Below are positions 43,901 through 55,900 of a stretch of DNA of 64,000 bases, piece by piece (the first letter of the stretch is position 1; each line of letters opens with the position of its first letter). The stretch lies in the NCBI RefSeq assembly GCF_036850765.1, contig NC_089496.1, positions 48,660,113 to 48,724,112 of the forward strand, in the 5' to 3' direction. Source of the DNA: Saccopteryx bilineata. Taxonomy: Eukaryota; Chordata; Mammalia; Chiroptera; Emballonuridae. A program made the position numbers and the translations under genes. Below the pieces are notes generated by a model. It did no database searches, was not told where the DNA came from, and was given only the letters and a program-made list of their open reading frames with translations.

Positions 43901-46900
43901 GAATACCACAACAAATTCCAGATGGACTGAAGATTTAGACGTGAAAGCATTTATAAGCATGGAGAGAAACTGTGGGAGGTTATTAATATTTACTCTGGTA
44001 GTGAGAACAGCAGAGGTTGATGGGAAATCATTACATTTTATTGTATATCTTTGCATTGTTTTACTTATACAATAAGGGCATAATACTTTATAAAATAAAA
44101 ATTCTAATAAAGACTATTTTACAGGATAAGAAAATAAAACCATTAAAAGGGCCTGAGGAAAATGCGGCAAGCAAATATTTATATCCTCTAAGAGAAAAAT
44201 GGTCTTTCAATTAAAATCTAATTCCAGGGACTGAAGGACAGAGAACCAAGCTCACCTGTGACAAGTAATAACAGACACACACAAACTGGAGGTTTTTCTG
44301 TGATAGAAAAAACAACAACAATCAAATATTCATCAATAGGAGAATGGTTAAATAAATATGTACGTTCACCCAATGAAACACTAGGGAGACGGGGAAAATA
44401 AATGATTTCTCTCAACGTAGTAATATGGAAAAATCCCAAGGCGAATAAAAGCAAGGCGCAGAATACGTAGCAGACGTAATGTAGCGAGCAGTTAGTTAGG
44501 CCTGAGCAGAGCAAGGACGAGAGGCCAGGTGCAGAGGGTCAGTTTAGCAATGGGCAGTTTTAGGGTGGGACCCCACCCCCAGAGCGACTTCTGTTCCCCA
44601 GTTTTAGGGTGGAACCCCACCCCCAGAGCGACTTTTATTCCCCTGGCATTTCGCTCAGATTTTGATTGGAATCATTTTAAAATTCATCAATTAGTTTTGG
44701 GGAGCATTGATAACAGTCTCAGCTTGGTCGTTGGGGAGCCTGGTGGTTTTCCATCATTGACTTCAGTCTTCTTTTAAAGTTGTTTGAAACTCTTCTGCAC
44801 TACAAACCCCCCCCCCCCCAAGCTCTCTCAGCCTCTTGGCCTTGGCCGCCCTGTGACCCATGAGCCAATCCCGTATCCCTGTGTCCGTCACCTTCCCCAG
44901 ACTCATGCAACCTCTGCTGACGCTGCCAGGTGCTGGCTTCCCCTGCTCTGAGGCACCTGCCACCTCTGTCACCTCTGCCACCGCCAGGTGTCTTGTCCCT
45001 TTATGAAGGACTGCATCTCATCGGTGACCCCCTTTCCTGACTGGCTGGCAGTACGCAGCTCTTTGCTGATGATCACCCAACAGCTGCTGCAGAGGTTGTC
45101 ACCCGGGGGAGGTGACAGGGCAGAGGGCTGAGCCCATCCCCCCCCCGTGTGGCTGTGTGCCGTCCTGTTCCCCCCCGCGCGGCTGTGTGCCATCCTGTCC
45201 CCCCCCCGCGCGGCTGTGTGCCATCCTGTCCCCCCCCGCGCGGCTGTGTGCCATCCTGTCCCCCCCCGCGCGGCTGTGTGCCATCCTGTCCCCCCCGCGC
45301 GGCTGTGTGCCATCCTGTCCCCCCCGCGCGGCTGTGTGCCATCCTGTCCCCCCCGCGCGGCTGTGTGCCATCCGGTCCCCCCCGCGCGGCTGTGTGCCAT
45401 CCGGTCCCCCCCGCGCGGCTGTGTGCCGTCCTGTCCCCCCCCCCCGTGCGGCTGTGTGCCATCCGGTCCCCCTGTGCGGCTGTGTGCCATCCTGTCCCCC
45501 CCCCCGCGCGGCTGTGTGCCATCCTGTCCCCCCCTGCGCGGCTGTGTGCCATCCTGTCCCCCCCGTGCGGCTGTGTGCCATCCTGTCCCCCCCGCGCGGC
45601 TGTGTGCCATCCGGTCCCCCCGTGCGGCTGTGTGCCATCCGGTCCCCCCCGTGCGGCTGTGTGCCATCCTGTCCCCCCCGTGCGGCTGTGTGCCATCCGG
45701 TCCCCCCCCGCGCGGCTGTGTGCCATCCTGTCGTTCCCCCCGCGCGGCTGTGTGCCGTCCTGTCCCCCCCTCGCGGCTGTGTGCCATCCTGTCCCCCCCG
45801 TGCGGCTGTGTGCCATCCTGTCCCCCCTGTGCGGCTGTGTGCCATCCTGTCCCCCCTGTGCGGCTGTGTGCCGTCCTGTCCCCCGACCCCGTGCGGGTGT
45901 GTGCCGTCCTGTCCCCCCCCGCGCTGCTGTGTGCCATCCTGTCCTCCCCCACGCTGCTGTGTGCCGTCCTGTCCCCTGTGCGGCTGTGTGCCATCCTGTC
46001 CCCCCTGTGCGGCTGTGTGCCATCCTGTCCCCCGACCCCGTGCGGGTGTGTGCCGTCCTGTCCCCCCCGCGCTGCTGTGTGCCATCCTGTCCTCCCCCAC
46101 GCTGCTGTGTGCCGTCCTGTCCCCTGTGCGGCTGTGTGCCATCCTGGCCTTCCTGGCCCCAGTGAGGACAGGAGGGCTGGGCCCCTCGGGCTCCGTCTCC
46201 GTCTCTGCAGCCTCCTCCAGGGCGGGCTGTGCAGGTAGATGCGCTTCCCCTGGGGTGAAGGGATTCATATGACTTCCATTTCTTCTTGCCCCTTGGCTTT
46301 GTGGTTTCTGAGGGGTGTTGAGAAGGAAGACTCCCCTGACTCCTCCATTTTGAAGGCCGCCCCCCTTTGGCTGTGTTGGATGAGGTGATGGCGAGACTGA
46401 CCGTCTCTTTCAGGACAGGCTTTCTGCCACGTCTGCGCCAGGTGGGCTGGGTCGTGGGTACAGCCTGCTGTGGTTCAGAGTTGGGTGGTAGACGTGGCAG
46501 AGGAAGTTTTACTATTTTATTCTGGAATCGTCGGGCTTTGGGGAATCGACTCTTGTTCTCACCAAACTCGTAATACTTGAACTTAGCTGGCAGCTCACAC
46601 CGGGGCTGGACCTCACCACCGAGTGGAATGCATGGGCCGCCAGCCAGTGGCACTTGGGAAACCCAAGTCCTCACCAGAAGGTAGCGTGGCGAGCGGGGAT
46701 TATAGCAAGGAGAACTCGCCCAGGCCTTGGTGGAGCCTGCAGAGCTCAGCTGCTCTCAGTACACACGCTACTTTTCTGGCAATTTGAATATTCTTGTCCC
46801 GCATTTACAGATGTTCTCATCTTTAGCTGCTGGAGACATTGTCCTTGGAAACAGTCTTGGTTTCAGATAAAGGGTCCCCTTGATGCTTTCTTCATTAACT

Positions 46901-49900
46901 TGAAATGGTTGCCAAGTGTACGGTCCAAATTACATTCGCTACATTTCTGTGGCTGCTCCTGGTCACTGTGTCCTTTTTATAACTTGATCGGCAGGTTGGA
47001 GGGCTTATTTCTGGGGGTGCCTCTGTCGATGGCCACCTCTGCGCTGTGTGCGGACAGAGGAGCCTGTTTCCTGGTTGTGTTGTCAGATTCCCAGGTTCAC
47101 TCTGTTCTGGGGGCTGGTGGCCTCTGTGTCCTGTTGCCTTACGGTGCTAATGTCACAGCCGCTATTGGTGTCTGTCCCTTGTGAGGAACCCCTTTCTTTT
47201 CTTCTTTTCTAGCTACTCACGGAACCGCACCTTTGACACGTACATTGGGCAGGGCTACGTGATTGCTGGGATGGATGAAGGTCTCCTCGGAGTTTGCATC
47301 GGGGAGAAGCGGAGGATCGTGGTCCCCCCTCACCTGGGGTACGGGGAGGAAGGGAGAGGTGAGTGCACTGTCTTCTCCGGGTCTAACGAGGTGGTGCCGG
47401 CTGGCTGCTGCAGGCTGGTTCCAAGCAACCAGGGCTTCTTGACCAAAATGTTGAAAGTCAAGCCCAGCTGAAGACCCGAGTGCCCGAATCGCTTTAGTGT
47501 CTAGAGATGCTCTCTCTGTTGTTTCCCCTTGTCCTCCCTGCCCATTTTCTTTTTCCCTTTGAAAAGTCTTCAACCTACACCACAGTTGGAAGAACTGTAT
47601 CGTGAGCGCCTCTACACGTGATGGGCTTTGTTGCTGTCGAGCCATTTGAAAGATTGCCAAACCCACCTTTTGCTTTTTAACAGCTTTATTGGAGGAATAA
47701 TTTATACACTCTAAAAATTCACCCACTTTAAGTATACAACTCAATGACTTTCAGTAAATGTAGGGAGTTGTACAACCATCACCCCCAAATATAGTTTTAG
47801 AACAGTTTCTGTCACCCTAAGCACAGACGCCTCTTACACAGATAATATATGTTGACTTTAGAAAAAGAAAATAGAGATAAAAACACAGAACTCTCCCATC
47901 ATTTCACCCCCCCCAGGAACAAGCATTGTAATGTGGTAAGCGAAAGAGCAGCCCCAAAAGATGTCCATGTTCGGTCCCCAGATTTTTTTTTTTCTGAAGT
48001 TGGAAACTTCAGACAGACTAGGGAGGCAGTCAGACAGACTCCCACATGCGCCTGACCAGGATCCACCCGGCATGCCCACCAGGGGGCAATGCTCTGCCCA
48101 TCTGGGGCACCGCTCTGTTGCAACCAGAGCCATTCTAGTTCCTGAGGCGGAGGCCATGGAGCCATCCTCAGCGCCTGGGCCAACTTTGCTCCAATGGAGC
48201 CTTGGCTGCGGGAGGGGAAGAGAGAGACAGAGAGGAAAGAGAGGGGGAGGGGTGGAGAAGCAGATAGGTGCTTCTCCTGTGCGCCCTGGCCGGGAATCGA
48301 ACCCGGGACTCCTGCACGCCAGGCCAACACTCTACCACTGAGCAAACCGGCCAGGGCCCCGGTACCCAGATTTTGAGAGTATGTTACCTTCCATGGCAAA
48401 GGGGACTTGGCAGATATAATTAAGGTAAAGATCTTGAGATGGAAGATTATCCTGGATCATCCAGGTAGCCTCGAAGTACTTACAAGAGTCTTTGTCTTAA
48501 AAAAGAAAGAAGTCTTTGGCCCTGGCCGGTTGGCTCAGCGGTAGAGCGTCAGCCTGGCGTGTGGAAGTCCTGGGTTCGATTCCCAGTCAGGGCACACAGG
48601 AGAAGCGCCCATCTGCTTTTCCACCCTTCCCCCTCTTCTTTCTCTCTAACTCTCTCTTTCCCTCCCTCAGCCAAGGCTCCACTGGAGCAAAGTTGGCCTG
48701 GGCGCTGAGGATGGCTCCATGGTCTCCACCTCAGGCGCTAGAATGGCTCCGGTTGCAGTGGAGCAACGCCCCAGAAGGGCAGAGCATCGCCTCCTGGTGT
48801 GCATGCCTGGTGGATCCTGGTCGGGCACATGCGGGTATCTCTCTGACTGCTTCCCCACTTCTGACTTTGGAAAAATACAAAAAAAAACCCCCGAAAAAAC
48901 AAACAAAAAAAGAAGTCTTTGTCAGAGGGAAGCAGGAGCTCAGAGAGAGGAGGAAACACTAAGCTGCTGACTTAGACCAGGGAAGGGGCCGCGGGCCAAG
49001 GAATGAGGGTGGCCCCGAGAAGCTGGAGAAGGCAAGGACAAAGCGTCTCCCCTGAAGCCTCCATGAGGAACACACCCCGGTCAACACCTTGAAATCAGAC
49101 TTCAAACTCCCAGAGTTATGAGAATAAATGAGCATTGTGTAATGCCCCCAGGTTTAGGGAACTAAACAGCAATAGGGAACTAATATGACCACGGGGTGAA
49201 TGTTCTTCTATGCTTGTGAGCATATGTGATCTGTAGATAACAGGAGACACACGTCCACCTATGCGAATACTGACAAAAATGGGACCTGTGCACATAACTT
49301 TGTAATTTTTCTCTCCACCAAAGTTGTTGTGGACTACTCTCGATGCCAATAGGAATTTTTAATGGTTGCATAGTATTCCATGCCTTATTTCCTTTTTTTT
49401 TTTTTTTTTACAGAGACAGAGCGAGAGTCAGAGAGGGATAGACAGACAGGAATGCAGAGAGATGAGAAGCATCAATCTGCAGTTTTTCGTTGTGGCACTT
49501 TAGTTGTTCATTGATTGCTTTCTCATATGTGCCTTGACCATGGGGCTACAGCAGACCGAGTAACCCCTTGCTCAAGCCAGCGACCTTGGGTCCAAGCTGG
49601 TGAGCTTTGCTCAAACCAGATGAGCCTGCACTCAAGCTGGCGACCTTGGGGTCTCGAACCTGGGTCCTCCGCATCCCAGTCCGATGCTCTATCTACTGCG
49701 CCACCGCCTGGTCAGGCTGTTTTTTTCTTTTTTCTTTTCTTTTTTTTTTTTTTTCATTTTTCTGAAGCTGGAAACAGGGAGAGACAGTCAGACAGACTCC
49801 CGCATGCGCCCGACCGGGATCCACCTGGCACGCCCACCAGGGGCGATGCTCTGCCCACCAGGGGGCGATGCTCTGCCCATCCTGGGCGTTGCCATGTTGC

Positions 49901-52877
49901 GACCAGAGCCACTCTAGCGCCTGAGGCAGAAGCCACAGAGCCATCCCCAGCGCCCGGGCCATTTTTGCTCCAATGGAGCCTTGGCTGCGGGAGGGGAAGA
50001 GAGAGACAGAGATGAAAGCGCGGCGGAGGGGTGGAGAAGCAAATGGGCGCTTCTCCTGTGTGCCCTGGCCAGGAATCGAACCCGGGTCCTCCGCACGCTA
50101 GGCCGATGCTCTACCGCTGAGCCAACCGGCCAGGGCTTGTTTTTTTCTTATATTCCATTTTTTGGCCAGCTGGCTTAGGAATTTGTTTTCTTTTTTGCTG
50201 ATGGGATTCTGGCTGGCCTGCTAGGCTGATGACTACTGATATGTCATAGGGATCTTTGGAATTTTCCCAGGAGGGTTTGTCCAGAGTATCTAAGAAAACA
50301 TCAGGTTGCTTGTGCTGTGGAGAAACATATCTTTTTTTCCTCCGACTTAAATTTCTGATGATTTATAAAGCCCCAGTAGATGACAGATTCAGACTCACTC
50401 AGCAGGCCTTGCTTCCTGCCCTGTTTGTCTGGTGCCCTGATGCTTTGTTGTTTTGTGTCGTGTAAACGCCGGCTTTTAGCCAAACCCGTGCAGAAATAGC
50501 AGACTGCTCTCTGAGTATTGATGTTGTGTAATGATGCCCTCAGGACTAATCCCTCCTTTTCTCTAAGAGGAACATATTGATGGGAAACACTTGCTTAAAT
50601 GATTTTTCTCCTTTTGGCTTTCTATCAACTATGAGAGCTCTGCAGAGAATTATATGAGGTTCTGGGAAGTGTCCGAAGGCTCATACATATTCTGGGCGTG
50701 AGGCTGCCTCATCCTGAGTCATATGCTGCCGTGGGGAGGGGCGCCTGGTCATGTAACACCCAGGTGCCTCTGTTCCGGGCTCACCTCTGTCCTCTTGATT
50801 TGCTTGGCACCCATGCCCTCTTGGTGGGGTGTGATAGGACTGACCTCAGACGGGTGTCAGGACCCAGAGGACGTTGGTGGTTTCCTTGCCGCTTACCATA
50901 GAGCCAGGCACATAGGGAACGTTCAGTAAAGGCGTGTGGAATGAATGCAAGGGTGGGCTCTCCATGGGGTTCACTGGCTCCGTTCCGGGCACTGCTGCCT
51001 TTGGTTGAAGCCGTTTCCGCCGCCCGGTGGTGGCAGATTGAACGAGAGAATGTATATGAAAGATGCTTTTGTAAATGGAAGCATTGTTCAGGGGTTGTGT
51101 TTTCACAAGTGGAGCTGGTGGAAGAGAACGCTGTATCAATGATTGTGTGTAGAAGAAGCAGACAGGCGGTGTTGTCGAGGCCCTTTGGGAATGTTGGGTG
51201 CACTGCGTCCTAAGGGGTGCACGTGGGCCGTCGCGGCTGGGGGTTCTTCCCTGTGAACGTTCGGTTGGTTTTCTTCCTCCTGGGCAGTGACTTTTACTCG
51301 ATAGGTGGGCCTCACCGCGTCTGAGCTTCGGGGTCCTCCTCTGGGTGAACGGTTGGTTTTCTTCCTCCTGGGCAGTGACTTTTACTCGACGGGTGGGCCT
51401 CACCGCGTCTGAGCTTCGGGGTCCTCCTCTGGGTGAACTTAGCATAAATTTGTCAGGCTCGGCGATTCCGTGGGGCAGTCACTCATCACCTTGAATTGTA
51501 GTACCAAACTGTGCTCCTAACTGGCCATGTGACCTGGTGGAAATTCGTGCCTCAGTTTCCCCATCGATAAAGCGAGGGTTAGTTTACTTGGAACGGACCT
51601 TCCAGCTTTATTCTTCCGGTAATCTCTAGGATGTCACACCCGAGTCCCTGGACTCCTTCCTGACTGGACGCCTGTGAGGACATACGGGTGACATGGGGCG
51701 GCACGCGTCCTGCTGCTTGGAGAGTGTCCTCGTTCATTTCCCGTGTCTGTCCTTCAGGGAACATCCCCGGCTCGGCCGTGCTGGTGTTTGACATCCATGT
51801 GATCGACTTCCACAACCCTGCAGACTCCATCAGCATCACCTCCCACTACAAGCCCCCCGACTGCTCGGTGCTGAGTAAGAAGGGGGATTACCTCAAGTAT
51901 CACTACAACGCCTCGCTTCTGGACGGGACCCTGCTGGATTCCACGTAAGGGCCGCCGGGAATGGCGGGGGTGGGGGGAGCCTACCCGAGAACAGTCCTGC
52001 ATTCCCAGGCAGGACTCTTCTTTTCGTAAGATACCGGTTGAGAACTTTCCTCTCCGTGGTCCCCCCGGCCCCCTTGCCGCATGGCTCAGTCCTGTGTCAC
52101 TCACTGCTTGTAATGTTTTATGCGTTAGCTGCCTTTTATTTTCATTTCTATCTCGGCTGCTGGGTTGCCCAAAGTGTTCCTTCCTATTTCCATTCCTTAC
52201 ACCTCGCCCAGAGCACCGCCCGGCAGGGCAGGAGGGAGCCTTTTGTAAATGTCAATTGATGGAGGCGACTCTGAAGACATATTAAAGGGACCAGCAGTAT
52301 AAACCAGTATCAGGGAGGCTTAGAGGGGCTTTGCTTGTGGTGAGGCTGAATCTTCAGACGTATCTGGGAGTTGGTGAAGCATTCTGTTCTTTGGCAAAGG
52401 GACATCTGCAGCCCTTCTTTGTATCTCTGTGTGAGGACATTCATTTCTGCACCAGCTGAGATTCCCGTTTGGTCTTGGGTTTCGTAGGAGTCGTATGTGC
52501 TGCGCTTACTCTATCTAGATGGGGAGGGTCTTCGCTGCCTCCCTCAAGTTCCTCTGCCTTCCAGCTTCAGGTGATGGAGTGTGGCTGGGGACAGCCAGGC
52601 CTGGAGAGAGAGCCAGCCCGAGAGACATACTGTCCAGACGAGTCTCTCAGCTGCTATGAGGTCCTGCATACTAATGCATTGAGTGCATTTTATCACGTCC
52701 AAAATGTGTCGATTATTAGAGGCATCATTTGATGAATCTCTCTGAGAAAGTAAAAATGTGAACAGATGCGCATTACAGAATTAATGAAATAGGTCCTAGC
52801 TTCCGGGGGCGAGGACTGATTGGCACGGGCCTGACTTAAAGCAGACCTCCTTGCACTGACGCTGCCAGCCTGCGAGG

Positions 52878-52914
<37 letters not shown>

Positions 52915-55900
52915 AGCGTGGCTTGTGGTTGTTTTGGGAGGAAGTGATCTCGTGCCTGGGAACACGGTCCTCAAGGTTAGAACAGTCCACAAGGTCAGCG
53001 GCGTGCTGTCGTTGCCACGCTCTTGCTAGTGTTCATGTTTTTGTCTCGTGCTCCTAAGACCGTGGAACGGGGACCTAGGGGTGGGAAATGAGCGGAAGAA
53101 TTCAGTTCCCGTGGGGTTAGCATGTGCTTCTCGTGTGGGGTGGGGAGAACCAGCCTGCCCGCGTGTATCTGTGAGTTCACAACCTTCTTCCAGAGCATCT
53201 GGGAGATGCCGGCTGCTCCTTCCTCTTGTCAGAGACTCCATTCTGTACCATGAGGGGTCACCTGTGTGATACGGGCGTCTACCAAGAAGGGCGGTGTCCT
53301 TGGTGGGCTCTCCTGGGTGTAGGCTTCAGGATAAGGGGATAGTGGGAAAGCTGGCCGGTGTCTGCCCACCTGTGTGAGGAAGAGGAGCCCCTCGGAAACC
53401 GGGGCCTGGGCTGCCCCTGTCCTGTGCCTGGTGAAGACTCTATAAACTGAAGAGGCAGTGGGCTGTGGACAGGACAGAGGGGAATGCTGGTGGGGAGCCT
53501 GGGAGGGCGGCCGCAGGCAGGGGGCAGGAAGCTTTGTAAGCACAGGATGAATGAGGAGAATGTCCTGGAGAAACGGAGAAACACTGGTGGAAAATACAGG
53601 CAGAGCTGAAAGGATGACCCGAGGGAAGAGAATGAGTGGGCTTTTCAGATGATGACACATGAAAACAGGTTGCTTGCTTGGAGGGTTTTCTTAATGTGTG
53701 TTGAAACTGGCCTGGGAGAGGAAGAAGGAAGATTCGCTGTCTGATAACTCAGTGAGTTGCTGATGGCTCTGTCAGGCCAGGAAACCCTGTCGTCCCTCGG
53801 AGGCTGTGAGGGTCCCTGGAGGAAAGCGGGATAAGGCGCCTCTGTGCTGCTGACGAAGGCGGGATTGTGTGTGTGCAGCTCCTCCCAGGCCTTGGGCCCA
53901 GGCCTGTGTCCGGGCGGGCTTGCTTTCTGCTCCCTGCCAGGTAGGCAGATGCACACCCTGTTTGGTTTCCTGGCCCCAGAGAACCAGCTGGGCCCTGGGG
54001 TCCAGGCTGAGGAGGGAGAGAACCACAGCCCTGTGCCCGGGGGAGGCTGGAAGCCTGAGTGGGGGATGTGACCCAAAGGGGCTGACCCTTCCGGGCACCA
54101 AGGGGCCTCTGTGACAGTGGGGAGGCTGGAAGCCTGAGTGGGGGATGTGACCCAAAGGGGCTGACCCTTCTGGGCACCAAGGGGCCTCTGTGACAGTGGG
54201 GAGGCTGGAAGCCTGAGTGGGGGATGTGACCCAAAGGGGCTGACCCTTCCGGGCACCGAGGGGCCTCTGTGACAGTAGGGAGGCTGGAAGCCTGAGTGGG
54301 GGATGTGACCCAAAGGGGCTGACCCTTCCGGGCACCGAGGGGCCTCTGTGACAGTGGGGAGGCTCTTCCCTTTGGCAGTGAAGAACGTTCCCACTGTTTG
54401 CTCTTAGGAAGTTACAGGATTTCAAGACTTTAGAGAGAGAGGAAGGGAGGGAGAGAGTGAGACAGGAACAGTAACCTCTTCCTGAATGTGCCCTGACCAG
54501 GGATCAAACCCACAACCTTTGTGCATCTGGATGACGCTCTAACCAGCTGAGCCATCCGTCCAGGGCTACAGTATCTATTTTTTAAATTCCCATGGAGATT
54601 TCTGACTAGGACATTGGCTGAAACTTAATAAAAATTTGTAAGAAAGTACAAAGAACTTTTCCCCCTGAACCTTTGGAGAGTACGTTGCACCAGGATGTCC
54701 CATCTCCCCTGAGTACTTTAATGGGCTTTCCCTAAAACCAGGGACCGTCTCCTGCATAACTCACTATATACATTAAAATCAGGAAGTCAGCATTGATACA
54801 TCACTACCTTTTTTTGTTTGTTTGTTTGTTTTATTTTGTTTGTTTTTTGTATTTTTCTGAAGCTGGAAACGGGGAGAGACAGACAGACTCCTGCATGCGC
54901 CTGACCGGGATCCACCCGGCAGGCCCACCAGGGGGCGATGCTCTGCCCCTCCGGGGCGTTGCTCTGTTGCAACCAGAGCCACTCCAGCGCCTGGGGCAGA
55001 GGCCAAGGAGCCATCCCCAGCGCCTGGGCCATCTTTGCTCCAGTGGAGCCTCGGTTGCGGGAGGGGAAGAGAGAGACAGAGAGGAAGGAGAGGGGGAGGG
55101 CTGGAGAAGCAGATGGGCGCTTCTCCTGTGTGCCCTGGCCGGGAATCGAACCTGGGACTTCTGCACGCCAGGCCGACACTCTACTACTGAGCCAACCGGC
55201 CAGGGCGATACATCACTACCTTTTAACTTTCAAACCCCACTTAAGGTTTGCTAATTGTTCCCATAAGGTCTTTAATAGCCGAAGGACCCCATTCCAATAT
55301 ATCCTGCCAGGGAATAGGCTCTCAGTCTTCCTCTGGTTTTCATCTTGACGTTTTTTTGAAGATCACAGCTTGTTTGTTTATTTACAGTGCCCATCGGCGT
55401 GGGTGTGTCTGTTTCCCACGAGGAGACGGGCCTTCTGTATCCGAGGCAGTGACAGGAGGGGCCGGAGCAGCGATGTGTTCTCCACCTGAGAACGCTCGCA
55501 GGTACCAGTGGGTTGATGACCTCACCGGGGCCTCTTCTGTTTCGTTTTCAGGTGGAATTTAGGCAAAACGTACAATATCGTCTTGGGATCCGGACAGGTC
55601 GTGTTGGGGATGGACATGGGTCTCCGAGAGATGTGCGTCGGAGAGAAGCGGACAGTGGTCATTCCACCCCACCTGGGCTACGGGGAGGCTGGCGTGGGTG
55701 AGTGCCAGTATTAGAGGGTGTTTGGGGGCACGGTCACCATCCAAATTCTGTGCTTTTTGGGGTACCATATTTAGACTCACACTGTGCTGCTTTCATTTTT
55801 TTTTTTTTTGCATTTTATATTTATGTTTCCATGAGAATTTGCTTTTGTTATTATTTCGTGTTGGTTTCAGGTTTACGGCACAGTGGTTAGACAGTCCTAT

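Larger units (their letters stand above)
41656..47212 (+). other. FKBP9: FKBP9 intron 5
   Basis: It holds a MIR remnant, SINEs of types B and D, a decayed L1, a two-copy 44-bp duplication, the ~1-kb GC-rich VNTR and an antisense protein-like stretch. The stretches 42,440-43,210 and 46,680-47,200 show nothing recognised. Confidence 0.85.
47359..51757 (+). other. FKBP9: FKBP9 intron 6
   Basis: It holds an L1 3' fragment, three type C SINEs, one type B SINE, an 88-bp two-copy duplication and a MIR remnant. The stretches 48,920-49,390 and 50,140-51,240 have no recognised feature. Confidence 0.85.
51945..55551 (+). other. FKBP9: FKBP9 intron 7
   Basis: It holds a (GT)n microsatellite, a 79-bp minisatellite, and one type A and one type C SINE. 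The stretches 51,950-52,870 and 52,920-54,040 show nothing recognised. Confidence 0.85.

Noticed and set aside
45125..46150. CRISPR array
   Set aside because: Units are directly adjacent with no unique spacers, and the DNA is mammalian.
45073..46674. Long open frames (up to 533 aa, both strands) over the VNTR
   Set aside because: The frames are open because the repeat unit lacks stops; the repeat content (TQPRGG-type and CAILSPP-type) is not a protein signal. Only the non-repeat end is kept, as a tentative item.
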